Source: Thioalkalivibrio sp. (GTDB taxonomy: Bacteria > Pseudomonadota > Gammaproteobacteria > Ectothiorhodospirales > Ectothiorhodospiraceae). From it: a stretch of DNA of 39,433 nt. The notes under the pieces are model-generated. The model searched no databases. It saw only the letters and a list, made by a program, of their open reading frames with translations, and was not told where the DNA came from. A program made the position numbers and the translations under genes. Numbering within the stretch: the first letter of the stretch is position 1; each line of letters opens with the position of its first letter. Shown here one piece after another: positions 7,728 through 16,442 of this stretch. The stretch lies in the NCBI GenBank assembly GCA_011389655.1, contig JAABTX010000021.1, forward strand, positions 1 through 39,433, read 5' to 3'.

Positions 7728-10139
7728 TCAGAAGATGAATTCAGGCTGTGATTCGATACCGCGCCTGCCGCCCTCGCGTGCATCCGGGTCATCGGCGGCG
7801 GACGGAATGCTCGCGCTGCGCTCCGGGATCTGTTCCGGGAGCAGCCATTCCCGGTAGCCACGGGGATCGTCGTCGGTGGTGCGTTGCCCGGTTTCCGGCA
7901 GCAGGGCCACTTCGACCAGGTCCTCGGGGCGCTCGATCGGAGCCTCCGGCGTACCCGCCAGCGACCGCTGCATGAATCCCATCCAGATCGGCAGTGCCGC
8001 ACGTCCGCCCGTCTCGCGGGAGCCCAGTTCGCGGTTATCGTCGAATCCGATCCAGGCGGTTGCCGCGAGCTCCGCGTTGAAGCCCACGAACCACGCGTCG
8101 CGGTAGGAGTTCGTGGTACCGGTCTTGCCGGCCAGGTCCTCACGCCCGAGCTCGAGCGCGCGGCGTCCGGTGCCGGAACGGATCACTCCGCCCAGCATCT
8201 GGCTCATCTGCCAGGCAACCCCGGGCTCCAGGGTCGGGACCGGATCGGCGAACTGCAACGGGCCCTGCGCAGTCACGAACTCGAGCTGCTGGCCCGCAGG
8301 ATCGTCGCACGGGGCCGGGCACGCACGCTCGGTCGGCGCCTGGTAGATCAGCGTGCCGTCCACTTCCTCGATGCGCGCGATCAGCCACGGCGTGGTCAGC
8401 TGCCCCCCGTTCGCAAACGGGATGTAGGCGTTGTTGATCTCCATCGGGGTGACGGTCCCGGTACCCAGGGCCATCGACAGGTTCCGCGGGTGCTGCGCGC
8501 GGCGCACCCCGAACTGGTCCAGCTCCTCGTGGGTCTTGTCCACGCCGAGGGTGTTCAGCAACCGAATCGAAGCGAGGTTGCGCGAGTTGGCCAGCGCCTC
8601 GCGCATGGTCGTCGCTCCGTGGAAGCTGCGCGAATAGTTCTCGGGACGCCACTCCGCACCCAGGGCGGGGTCACCGAGGACCAGCGGCGCATCCATCAGG
8701 GTGCTCGAAGGCATCATTCCGTCCTGCAGGGCCAGCGCGTAGAGCAGCGGCTTGAACGCGGAACCCGGCTGGCGTTCGGCCTGCAGCGCGTGGTTGAACC
8801 GCTGCGTGAAGAAGTCGAAGCCGCCCGCCAGCGCCAGGATCGCCCCATCGTCGGGTGCCTGCGCGACTACCGCGCCGGTGACCTCCGGGACCTGGCTGAG
8901 GCGCCACCCGCCCTCGGTGGTCGGCCGGATACGCACCACGTCTCCACGCTGGAGCCACTCGGAAACGGGCTCTTCCGCCGGTTTCGCCCAGGCGAGGTCC
9001 TCGCCCGCGAGTCGGTGCTCGCCCACGGTGGCCCCGTCCACCAGCACGCCCTCCCGGTCCGACTCGACCACCACTGCCGGAAACAGCAGGCCTCCGCTGG
9101 GGCCCATTTCCGCGAGGACCTGCCTGCGGGCTTCGGGATCATCGACGACGGAGGCATCCAGGCCCATTTCGGGTCCCCGGTACCCATGGCGCTGGTCGTA
9201 GTCGAGCAGGCCTTCGCGCAGGGCCGCGTTGGCCGCTTCCTGCGCATCGCCGTCGATGGTCGTGTAGATCCGCAGACCGCGAACGTAGGCATCCTCGCCC
9301 CAGAGGTTCACCGCGACCTGGCGTGCGGCCTCGGCGACCCAGGGGGCATCCACCTCGGCATTGGCCGCATGCCGCTGGCCCAGCACGGGGCGCGCGACGG
9401 CTTTTGCGTGTTCCTCGGGGGTGATCAGATCGAGTTGCAGCATCCGCCGCAGCACGTAGTCGCGGCGGTTCCGGGCCCGCTCGGGACTGGTGATCGGGTT
9501 GGTCGTGGAGGGCGCCTTGGGCAGTGCCGCGAGAATCGCCATCTGATCGAGCTCAAGTTCTTCGAGGTCGCGGCCGAAATAGACCTTGGCGGCTGCGGCG
9601 ACTCCGTACGCGCGCTGCCCGAGGAAGATCTTGTTCAGGTAGAGTTCGAGGATCTGGTCCTTGGTCAGCTCGCGTTCGATCTGCAGCGCGAGGAAGATCT
9701 CGCGGATCTTGCGCTCGTAGGTGCGATCGCGGGTCAGGAAGAAGTTCCTCGCAAGCTGCATGGTGATCGTGCTGCCGCCCTGCGTGCGCTCACCGGTGCT
9801 GAAGACGTGGATGCCGGCGCGCAGCAGGCCCAGCGGGTCCACCCCGCGATGCTGGTAGAAACGCTCGTCTTCGGCCGCGATGAAGGCCTGCAGGAGGCGT
9901 TCCGGCATCTCGGAAATGGCCAAGGGCTCGCGGCGCTGCTCGGCGAATTCGCCGAGCAGGTGACCGTCGGAGCTGTAGACCTGCATCGGGGTCTGCAGTC
10001 GAACCTCGCGCAGCGAGTCGACGGCGGGCAATCCCGGTGCATAGTAGAGATATAGACCTAGAAAGACGGCGATTGCGGCCATGCCGGCGCCCACGGCTAG
10101 AGACAGCAGGGCGAGAATTACACGGAGGAATAGTGGCAT
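7728..10139 (-). CDS. mrcA: penicillin-binding protein 1A (bifunctional glycosyltransferase/transpeptidase)
   Basis: 803 aa class A PBP that polymerises and cross-links peptidoglycan at the inner membrane. Residues about 5-32 are the membrane anchor. The GT51 domain carries E90 in AAEDERFYQHRGVD and GGSTITMQLARN (121-132). An OB-like insert separates it from the transpeptidase, which has SAFK with nucleophile S460 and K463, SRN at 519-521 and KTGT from 672. The C-terminal tail is acidic and Pro-rich. It is divergent from pilM, the same arrangement as ponA-pilM in Pseudomonas. No strong ribosome site is seen before the ATG at 10139, but the hydrophobic start fits the family. Confidence 0.96.
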   Translation of the reverse strand: MPLFLRVILALLSLAVGAGMAAIAVFLGLYLYYAPGLPAVDSLREVRLQTPMQVYSSDGHLLGEFAEQRREPLAISEMPERLLQAFIAAEDERFYQHRGVDPLGLLRAGIHVFSTGERTQGGSTITMQLARNFFLTRDRTYERKIREIFLALQIERELTKDQILELYLNKIFLGQRAYGVAAAAKVYFGRDLEELELDQMAILAALPKAPSTTNPITSPERARNRRDYVLRRMLQLDLITPEEHAKAVARPVLGQRHAANAEVDAPWVAEAARQVAVNLWGEDAYVRGLRIYTTIDGDAQEAANAALREGLLDYDQRHGYRGPEMGLDASVVDDPEARRQVLAEMGPSGGLLFPAVVVESDREGVLVDGATVGEHRLAGEDLAWAKPAEEPVSEWLQRGDVVRIRPTTEGGWRLSQVPEVTGAVVAQAPDDGAILALAGGFDFFTQRFNHALQAERQPGSAFKPLLYALALQDGMMPSSTLMDAPLVLGDPALGAEWRPENYSRSFHGATTMREALANSRNLASIRLLNTLGVDKTHEELDQFGVRRAQHPRNLSMALGTGTVTPMEINNAYIPFANGGQLTTPWLIARIEEVDGTLIYQAPTERACPAPCDDPAGQQLEFVTAQGPLQFADPVPTLEPGVAWQMSQMLGGVIRSGTGRRALELGREDLAGKTGTTNSYRDAWFVGFNAELAATAWIGFDDNRELGSRETGGRAALPIWMGFMQRSLAGTPEAPIERPEDLVEVALLPETGQRTTDDDPRGYREWLLPEQIPERSASIPSAADDPDAREGGRRGIESQPEFIF

Positions 10140-10189
10140 GGCATCAGTTTCGAGTCTGGACGGGGGAATTAAGGGGATGAGAGAGCCGC

Positions 10190-10219
10190 TTGCGATGACG
10201 TGTTAAAGCGGACTATCAT
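10190..10219 (+). promoter_or_regulatory. sigma70-type promoter for pilMNOPQ
   Basis: TTGCGA (10190-10195), 18-bp spacer, TATCAT (10214-10219), in the 157-bp gap between divergent mrcA and pilM. The boxes match consensus at four and five of six positions. A second AT-rich spot (TATTATAAG, 10257-10265) could hold another start but lacks a -35. Confidence 0.5.
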
Positions 10220-10296
10220 CGACGCGTAAATACGTGTAAACAGCGGGGCATCGATCTATTATAAGCCCTGCAGCACGCGAACATCAGGGGGGCAGT

Positions 10297-11364
10297 GTGC
10301 TAGGACTGGGGAAAAAGCGCCACGCTTTGCTCGGGGTCGATTTCAGCGCTGCCGCGATCAAGGTTCTAGAACTGAGTCGCAGCGGCAGCGGCTACAAAGT
10401 CGAGGCCTTCGCCGTGGAACCGCTTCCGGAAGGGGCGGTGGTGGACAAGGAATGCCGCGATGCCGGAGCGATTGGCGCGGCACTGGAACGCGCGGTGAAG
10501 CGGTCCGGGACTCGTCTGAGGCACTGCGCGATGGCGGTGCCGTCTTCCACGATCATCACTCGAACCCTCCGGCTCTCGAGCAGCCTGAGCCAGGCCGAGC
10601 TCGAGGGACAGGTGAGCGTCGAGGCCGATCAATACATTCCATACAACATCGAGGACGTCAGCATCGATTTCCAGGTGCTGGGCAAGAACGCCGCGAACCC
10701 GGAGTTGCTGGACGTCCTCGTGGTGGCATCACGCAAGGAACACGTCGAGTCGCGCGTCGCGATCGCGGAGGCCGCAAAGCTGACGGCGGACCTGGTCGAT
10801 GTCGAGGCCTACGCGGTGGAGCACGCGTCGTCGCTGCTGCTGGACCAGCTTCCGGACCGCGAACAGAAGCCGATCGTCGCGGTGGTGGATGTGGGCGCGC
10901 AGGTGACCAGCGTCTACGTGATGAGCCAGGAACAGGGGGTGATCTACACCCGCGAGCAGGACTTCGGCGGCCGCCTCCTGACGGAGGAGATCATGCGCCG
11001 CTACGACATGGACATGCAGCAGGCCGGCAACGCCAAGATTCACGGCGAACTGCCGCCCGACTATCCCGTGTCGGTGCTGGAGCCCTTCAAGCAGAGCATG
11101 ATGGACCAGGTGCAGCGGCTGCTGCAGTACTTCTACGTGACGCGGCCCCAGGACACCATCGACCAGATCTTTCTCGGCGGCGGTTGCGCCTCCATCCCGG
11201 GCATCGACGAACAGCTCGAGGAGGTCACCGGCACCCCGGTGGCGATCGCCGACCCGTTCCGGGGAATGCCCGTCGCACGCCGGGTGAACCGGCAACGCTT
11301 CCTCAATGACGCGCCGGCCACCCTGACGGCCTGCGGCCTGGCCATGCGGGGGTTCGTGGGATGA
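10297..11364 (+). CDS. pilM: type IV pilus assembly protein PilM
   Basis: 355 aa, actin-like cytoplasmic component of the type IV pilus alignment subcomplex. It binds the N-terminal tail of PilN. The fold is seen in LGVDFSAAAIKVLEL (phosphate-1 loop), IVAVVDVGAQVTSVYV (phosphate-2) and QIFLGGGCASIPGID (adenosine loop). The start is GTG at 10297 with AGGGGGG just upstream. It overlaps pilN by 4 bp (ATGA). Confidence 0.96.
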   Translation: MLGLGKKRHALLGVDFSAAAIKVLELSRSGSGYKVEAFAVEPLPEGAVVDKECRDAGAIGAALERAVKRSGTRLRHCAMAVPSSTIITRTLRLSSSLSQAELEGQVSVEADQYIPYNIEDVSIDFQVLGKNAANPELLDVLVVASRKEHVESRVAIAEAAKLTADLVDVEAYAVEHASSLLLDQLPDREQKPIVAVVDVGAQVTSVYVMSQEQGVIYTREQDFGGRLLTEEIMRRYDMDMQQAGNAKIHGELPPDYPVSVLEPFKQSMMDQVQRLLQYFYVTRPQDTIDQIFLGGGCASIPGIDEQLEEVTGTPVAIADPFRGMPVARRVNRQRFLNDAPATLTACGLAMRGFVG

Positions 11365-11948
11365 TCTACATCAACCTGTTGCCATGGCGGGAACAGCGCC
11401 GGGCCGAGCGTCGCAAGCAGTTCTTCGCGCTGGTCGGGATCGCGGCACTCGTCGGCGCCGGACTGGTCCTGGCCGCCCATGCCTACGTCAATCTTCTGAT
11501 CGATCATCAGGACACGCGTAACGAGATGCTGCAGACCGAGATCCGGGCGCTGGACCGCCAGATCGCCCGGATCCGCGAGCTGGATGAACAGCGGCAGGCG
11601 GTGATCGACCGCATCGAGGTGATCCAGACCCTGCAGGCGAGCCGGCCTGAGGCAGTACACCTATTCGACCAGATGGTGGTGACGCTGCCCGAGGGCACCT
11701 ATTTCCAGGAGTTGCGGCAGGAGGATGAACGCATCCAGCTCGTGGGCCGCGCGGAGTCCAACGCACGCATCTCGGCCCTGATGCGTCGTTTCGAGGATTC
11801 GTCCTGGTTGGAAGACCCGGCACTGCAGATCATCGAGACCCGCCAGGAGGGACCGCTGCAGGTGCGCGACTTCCGCCTCGAGGCCGAACAGACGCGCCCG
11901 ACAGCGCCGGAGACGGAGAACGGGGAAGCAGACGAGGGGGCCTCGTGA
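11361..11948 (+). CDS. pilN: type IV pilus assembly protein PilN
   Basis: 195 aa bitopic inner-membrane protein. It begins MIYINLLPWREQRR; the INLLPWR motif is the PilM-binding peptide. A membrane helix at about 22-44, a coiled coil (about 50-88) and a ferredoxin-like periplasmic domain follow, with an acidic tail. Translation is coupled to pilM and pilO by overlaps. Confidence 0.95.
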   Translation: MIYINLLPWREQRRAERRKQFFALVGIAALVGAGLVLAAHAYVNLLIDHQDTRNEMLQTEIRALDRQIARIRELDEQRQAVIDRIEVIQTLQASRPEAVHLFDQMVVTLPEGTYFQELRQEDERIQLVGRAESNARISALMRRFEDSSWLEDPALQIIETRQEGPLQVRDFRLEAEQTRPTAPETENGEADEGAS

Positions 11949-12529
11949 TGGACTGGAGAGCGATCAACGAAATCGACCTGCACAACATCGGTGAGGCGCC
12001 CGGGATCTTCAAGGGCTTCATCGTCGTGCTGATCATCGGGGCCCTGCTCGGGGCGGGCTACTGGTTCCTGATCAAGGATCAGTTGGAGGCGCTCGAGCGT
12101 GGCGAGCGGCAGGAGACCCAGCTGCGCGCCGAGTTCGAGGAAAAGCAGAGCCGGGCAGCCAACCTGCCGGCCTACGAGGCGCAGCTCGAAGAGATCGAGC
12201 GCATGTTCGCCTCACTGCTGCAGCTGCTGCCCAGCACCGCCGAGATTCCGAGCCTGCTGGTGGACATCTCCCAGACCGCGCTCACCGTCGGCCTCGAGAT
12301 CGAACTGTTCCAGCCGAGACCCGAGGTCAACCAGACGTTCTACGCCGACGTCCCGATTCAGCTGCGGTTGCGCGGTAACTACGAGGAGCTCGCGGAATTC
12401 GTCAGCGGTGTCTCTGCGATGCCCCGAATCGTGACGGTGCACGATGTCTTCATTCGCCCCGGCGAATCGGACAGCGAGCTGCTGATGGACGCGGTGGCCC
12501 GTACCTACCGCTATCTGGAGGAAGGTTGA
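11948..12529 (+). CDS. pilO: type IV pilus assembly protein PilO
   Basis: 193 aa inner-membrane partner of PilN. After a short cytoplasmic segment (MDWRAINEIDLHNIGEAPG) there is one membrane helix (about 20-42), a coiled coil, and a periplasmic domain with YADVPIQLRLRGNYEELAEFV, characteristic of PilO. The ATG at 11948 shares its A with the pilN TGA stop; a GTG at 11945 gives one more residue. Confidence 0.95.
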   Translation: MDWRAINEIDLHNIGEAPGIFKGFIVVLIIGALLGAGYWFLIKDQLEALERGERQETQLRAEFEEKQSRAANLPAYEAQLEEIERMFASLLQLLPSTAEIPSLLVDISQTALTVGLEIELFQPRPEVNQTFYADVPIQLRLRGNYEELAEFVSGVSAMPRIVTVHDVFIRPGESDSELLMDAVARTYRYLEEG

Positions 12530-13068
12530 TGGTCACCCATGGCATGCCCCTCCCCTGGTTCCTGGTACTGGCTGTCGCGGTGGTATTGGCCCTCTCCGGG
12601 TGCCAGCGGGACACCGCCGACCTGAGGCAGTATATCGAGGAGGTCAAGGAGCGGCCCGGGGGTGATATCGAGCCGATGCCGACGATCGAGCCCCACGAGC
12701 CCTATCTCTATCCCGGACACGACCGGTCCCCATTCGATTCCACCGTGATCGCGAGCCCGCTTCCGGACGAACCGGTTGGCATCCCCGGTGATGTGGATGT
12801 CGATTTCGACCGGCCGCGCGAGCCACTGGAGAGCTATCCGCTGGATTCGCTGCGCATGGTCGGTTCGCTGGAGCAGGAAGGTGTACGCTATGCTCTGGTA
12901 AGAACACCGGACCGCACGATACAGTCGGTGACCGCGGGCAACTACATGGGGCAGAATTTCGGAAGGATCACCGAGATCACCCCGCAGTCGATTCGCCTGG
13001 TCGAAGTGGTTCCGGATGCCTTCGGTGGGTACATGGAGCGCGAGAACTCCATCGCGTTGTCGGAATGA
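12529..13068 (+). CDS. pilP: type IV pilus assembly lipoprotein PilP
   Basis: 179 aa. A lipoprotein signal ends in LALSGC, with lipidated Cys at residue 25 from the ATG at 12529, which overlaps the pilO stop. A Pro-rich unstructured stretch follows, then the beta-sandwich domain (LDSLRMVGSLEQEG, VTAGNYMGQNFGRITEI). It links PilNO to the secretin PilQ. Alternative starts are a TTG at 12526 and an ATG at 12541 (MPLPWF). Confidence 0.95.
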   Translation: MVTHGMPLPWFLVLAVAVVLALSGCQRDTADLRQYIEEVKERPGGDIEPMPTIEPHEPYLYPGHDRSPFDSTVIASPLPDEPVGIPGDVDVDFDRPREPLESYPLDSLRMVGSLEQEGVRYALVRTPDRTIQSVTAGNYMGQNFGRITEITPQSIRLVEVVPDAFGGYMERENSIALSE

Positions 13069-13089
13069 CATCTCAGGGGGGATACAGCC

Positions 13090-15285
13090 ATGAACGTGGA
13101 ATGTGACAGCACCGCCGGCACGAGGCACCAGGGGGGCTCGCGGTGGCGCGGAACAGGAGCGGTGCTGCTCTGGCTGGCAAGCCTGGCCCTCTTCGCGGCC
13201 CCACCGTTGTCGGCCCAGGAACTCCAGGATGTCAGGGCCACGGGGCTCGGCTCGGGCCAGACACAGCTCGCGCTACAGTTCTCCGAACCACCGCCTGATC
13301 CCAGCATCTTCGCCATCGATTCACCACCACGCATCGCCCTCGATCTGCCCGGTGTCTCCAACCGGCTCGCGGCGCGTACCACCGAGCTGAACATCGGGCC
13401 GCTACAGTCCGTCACTGCCGTGGAGGCGGGCGAACGCACGCGGGTGGTCGTGAACCTGAACCAGAGCTCGGACTACCGCAGCCAGGTCGAAGGCAACAGC
13501 CTGGTCCTGACCATCGGACCCGGAGCGGCCCGGGCGGAACCGGTTGCGGCCACGCCCGAGCCGCAGGCCGCGGCCGGGGCCGAACCCGCGCCGGGGCGTG
13601 CGGGCGTTCGCAGTGCGCGGCCCCCCGAGATCATGGATGTCGATTTCCGCCGCGGGGAGGAAGGCCAGGGGCGCGTAATGATCGAGCTCTCTCGGCCGGG
13701 CGTCTCGGTGGAGGTGCAGGAACAGGCCGGGCGGGTGGAAGTCGTGTTCCCGCGCGTACTGTTGGACGAGGAACTGGTGCGGCGCATGAATGTGGTCGAC
13801 TTCGCCACGCCGGTCGTGAGCATTGATACCGCGCGGGAGGGGGACGATCGGGTTCGCATGGTGGTCAACACCACGGGGGAATATGACGTCCTTTCCTACC
13901 AGGCGGATCGCCAGTTCGTGATCGAGGTCGCGCCGCTGCCCGAGGAGGAGCGCGAGGCCCTTCGGGCCGAGCGGGAAGAGTACGTCGGCGAGCGCTTGTC
14001 GCTGAACTTCCAGGACATCGAGGTCCGGTCGGTGCTGCAGCTGCTGGCCGACTTCACGGACCTGAACATCGTCGTCAGCGACACGGTGACCGGCAACATC
14101 ACGCTGCGCCTGAACAATGTGCCGTGGGACCAGGCCCTGGACATCGTGCTGACGGTCCGCGATCTGGACAAGCGCATGAGTGGCAACGTGATCTACGTGG
14201 CACCGCGCGAGGAGATCGCCGAACGCGAGCGTCGTGAGCTCGAGGCCATGAAGGAGCAGGAGGACCTGGCACCGCTGCGCACCGAGTTCATCTCGGTGAA
14301 CTTCACCCAGGCGGAGTCCATCCGGCGCCTGATCTACGATCGTGAACGGAGCGGAGCAGGCGGAGGCGAAGGCGTGGACCGCCGCATGTCCTTCCTCTCC
14401 GACCGGGGCAGCGTCGCGGTCGACGCCCGGACCAACACCCTGATCATCCGCGATACCAAGGATCAGATCGATGCGATCCGGCGTCTGGTCCAGCGCCTGG
14501 ATGTGGCCACGCAGCAGGTGCTGATCGAGACCCGCGTGGTGATCGCGGACGACAACTTCCGCCGGGACCTGGGGGTGCGGTTCGGGGTCAGTGGGGGCAC
14601 CGAACGCGGAGACACCTTCGCAGGAACTGCCGGCAGATTAGAGGGATCCGACTCCATCGTGGGCAACATCCCTCCCGACCAAGCCGGCGCTGGTCTCAAC
14701 TTTCCCCCGGCACTCGACAACCGGCTGAACGTCGCATTGCCGGTCCCCGACGCACCCAGTGTGGCCTTCACCATTCTCCGGCCGGACCTCTTGCTGGATC
14801 TCGAGCTGAGTGCCCTGCAGGTCGAAGGCCGGGGTGAGATCATCTCCAGTCCCCGGGTGATCACCGCGAACGGAGAGACGGCCACCATCAAGCAGGGGCA
14901 GGAAATACCCTTCCTGTCGACGTCGCAGGACGGAACCAACGTGGAATTCCGTGACGCGGTCCTGCTCACCGAGGTGACACCGCAGATCACGCCGAATGGC
15001 AACGTGATCATGGCGATCAAGGTCACCAAGGACGAACCGGACTTCTCCCGTACGGTGGAAGGCAACCCGCTGATCAACAAGCGAGAGGTGGAGACCCAGG
15101 TCGTCGTTGCCAACGGGGAGACCGTTGTACTCGGTGGCGTGTACGAGATCACGAATCTCGATCGGCTCGAGTCGGTGCCCTTCTTCGGGGATCTGCCCAT
15201 TCTGGGCAACCTCTTCCGCAACCGCACAAACCAGTCCGACAAGGCTGAGCTGCTGGTCTTCGTCACACCAAGGATTCTCGACTGA
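13090..15285 (+). CDS. pilQ: type IV pilus secretin PilQ
   Basis: 731 aa outer-membrane secretin through which the pilus passes. It has a signal peptide with likely cleavage after LSA (42), two AMIN peptidoglycan-binding domains (about 45-130 and 175-280), a secretin/TonB short N-terminal domain (LSLNFQDIEVRSVLQLLADF, about 298-350) and an N1-type domain. The secretin core (about 540-730) contains VEGRGEIISSPRVITANGE and VPFFGDLPILGNLFRNR. The start has a strong AGGGGGGA site. It is the last gene of the operon and is followed by a terminator. Confidence 0.97.
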   Translation: MNVECDSTAGTRHQGGSRWRGTGAVLLWLASLALFAAPPLSAQELQDVRATGLGSGQTQLALQFSEPPPDPSIFAIDSPPRIALDLPGVSNRLAARTTELNIGPLQSVTAVEAGERTRVVVNLNQSSDYRSQVEGNSLVLTIGPGAARAEPVAATPEPQAAAGAEPAPGRAGVRSARPPEIMDVDFRRGEEGQGRVMIELSRPGVSVEVQEQAGRVEVVFPRVLLDEELVRRMNVVDFATPVVSIDTAREGDDRVRMVVNTTGEYDVLSYQADRQFVIEVAPLPEEEREALRAEREEYVGERLSLNFQDIEVRSVLQLLADFTDLNIVVSDTVTGNITLRLNNVPWDQALDIVLTVRDLDKRMSGNVIYVAPREEIAERERRELEAMKEQEDLAPLRTEFISVNFTQAESIRRLIYDRERSGAGGGEGVDRRMSFLSDRGSVAVDARTNTLIIRDTKDQIDAIRRLVQRLDVATQQVLIETRVVIADDNFRRDLGVRFGVSGGTERGDTFAGTAGRLEGSDSIVGNIPPDQAGAGLNFPPALDNRLNVALPVPDAPSVAFTILRPDLLLDLELSALQVEGRGEIISSPRVITANGETATIKQGQEIPFLSTSQDGTNVEFRDAVLLTEVTPQITPNGNVIMAIKVTKDEPDFSRTVEGNPLINKREVETQVVVANGETVVLGGVYEITNLDRLESVPFFGDLPILGNLFRNRTNQSDKAELLVFVTPRILD

Positions 15286-15294
15286 GATCCAACA

Positions 15295-15315
15295 GGGCGA
15301 GGCTCGGCCTCGCCC
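15295..15315 (+). repeat. perfect 9-bp stem hairpin after pilQ
   Basis: GGGCGAGGC and GCCTCGCCC flank a 3-base loop ten bases after the pilQ stop. It has no T tract and may stabilise the 3' end or precede the terminator below. Confidence 0.6.
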
Positions 15316-15328
15316 ATTGGCGTGCTGC

Positions 15329-15362
15329 AAGCCGGGGGGCATTCATACGTCCCCCGGCTTTT
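15329..15362 (+). terminator. Rho-independent terminator of pilMNOPQ
   Basis: A 10-bp perfect stem (AAGCCGGGGG with CCCCCGGCTT) encloses a 12-base loop and runs into TTTT. It lies 44 bp after pilQ and separates the pilus operon from aroK, which probably has its own promoter. A second poly-T run (eight T, 15413-15420) follows only a weak 4-bp stem. Confidence 0.85.
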
Positions 15363-15447
15363 GTTCGGTCCGGGCCAGCGCCTTCCGCGGTGTAAGCCTG
15401 TCGGTCCGCAGCTTTTTTTTGTGGCGGCGCCGGCGTAGGCTCGCCTC

Positions 15448-15993
15448 ATGCAGAACATCGTGTTGGTCGGGCCGATGGGGGCCGGGAAGAGTACGGTGGG
15501 GCGGGGGCTGGCGACGCTGCTGAAGCGGCATTTCGTCGATTCCGATCACGAGATCGAGAAGCGCACCGGGGTGGATATCCCGACCATCTTCGAGTTCGAG
15601 GGGGAGGAGGGCTTCCGCAGGCGCGAGACCGAGATGCTCCGCGAGCTGCTCGAGCGCGAGAACGTCGTGCTCGCCACCGGCGGTGGCATCGTGATGCGCC
15701 CGGAGAACCGCGAGCTGCTGAAGCAGCACTGCGTGCTGTATCTGCGCGTGCCCGTGGCCGAGCAGCACCGGCGCACGCGCAAGAGCCGGCGGCGTCCGCT
15801 GCTGAATGCATCGGAGGACCCGCGCAAGCGCCTCGAGGAACTCTTCTCGCTGCGCGATCCGCTCTACCGGGAGGTCGCGACGATCGTCTTGCAGGGCCGG
15901 AACCAGCGCGTCCGCGATGCGGTGCAGGCCGCGTGCGATGCGTTGCAGGCGCAGCGTCCGGACCTGTGTCCCCTGGCCCGTTCGAGATCGTAG
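15448..15993 (+). CDS. aroK: shikimate kinase
   Basis: 181 aa. AroK phosphorylates shikimate at the 3-hydroxyl with ATP. It has Walker A GPMGAGKS (8-15), the shikimate-binding DSDHEIE and RRRETEML, GGG in ATGGGIV, and lid residues RRRPLL. pilQ-aroK adjacency is conserved in gammaproteobacteria, but aroB does not follow. The last codons and the TAG stop lie at the edge of REP array B: the stop is the TAG of GTAGGAGCG. Confidence 0.95.
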   Translation: MQNIVLVGPMGAGKSTVGRGLATLLKRHFVDSDHEIEKRTGVDIPTIFEFEGEEGFRRRETEMLRELLERENVVLATGGGIVMRPENRELLKQHCVLYLRVPVAEQHRRTRKSRRRPLLNASEDPRKRLEELFSLRDPLYREVATIVLQGRNQRVRDAVQAACDALQAQRPDLCPLARSRS

Positions 15994-16420
15994 GAGCGAC
16001 CTCTGGTCGCGATGGGACGTGTGGGGAATCGCGGCTGGAAGCCGCTCCTACGGGGGCTTGGCCGGCCTTCGGGGTCGTGGGAGCGGCCTCTGGCCGCGAT
16101 GCCGTTGGTGCGTTGGGAATCGCGGCTGGAAGCCGCTCCTACCGGGGGCTTGGCTGGCCTTCGGGGTTTCGTGGGAGCGGCCTCTGGCCGCGATGCCGTT
16201 GGTGCGCTTGGCATCGCGGCTGGAAGCCGCTCCTACGGGGGGCTTGGCTGGCCTTCGGGGGCGTGGGAGCGGCCTCTGGCCGCGATGCCCTTGGTGCGCT
16301 TGGCATTGCGGCTGGAAGCCGCTCCTACGGGGGGCTTGGCCGGCCTTCGGGGGCGTGGGAGCGGCCTCTGGCCGCGATGCCCTTGGTGGGCTTGGCATTG
16401 CGGCTGGAAGCCGCTCCTGC
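15990..16420 (+). repeat. REP array B: five asymmetric REP pairs, about 92-bp period
   Basis: This covers nearly the whole gap between aroK and the convergent NTF2-like pair. Each unit is a forward arm with loop CTCTG (GGAGCGGC-CTCTG-GCCGCGAT) and an inverted arm ATCGCGGC-TGGAA-GCCGCTCC. Linkers contain GGCTTGGC and GGCCTTCGGGG. The TGGAA position recurs at about 16036, 16127, 16221, 16313 and 16405. The first unit has the GACCTCTGGTC variant. Frames through it encode only repeat text. Confidence 0.92.
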
Positions 16421-16442
16421 GACGGTTGCTGCTGGGTTGGGT

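Noticed and set aside
7884-10055. 723-aa open frame antisense to mrcA
   Set aside because: mrcA has complete catalytic motifs on the other strand; this frame has no recognisable domain.
10140-10296. Small RNA or tRNA gene in the mrcA-pilM gap
   Set aside because: No cloverleaf or T-loop motif was seen; promoter elements explain the AT-rich spots.
15990-16420. CRISPR array considered because of regular spacing
   Set aside because: The spacers between arms are themselves conserved, the repeat is a long palindrome pair, and there are no cas genes. It fits REP/BIME structure.
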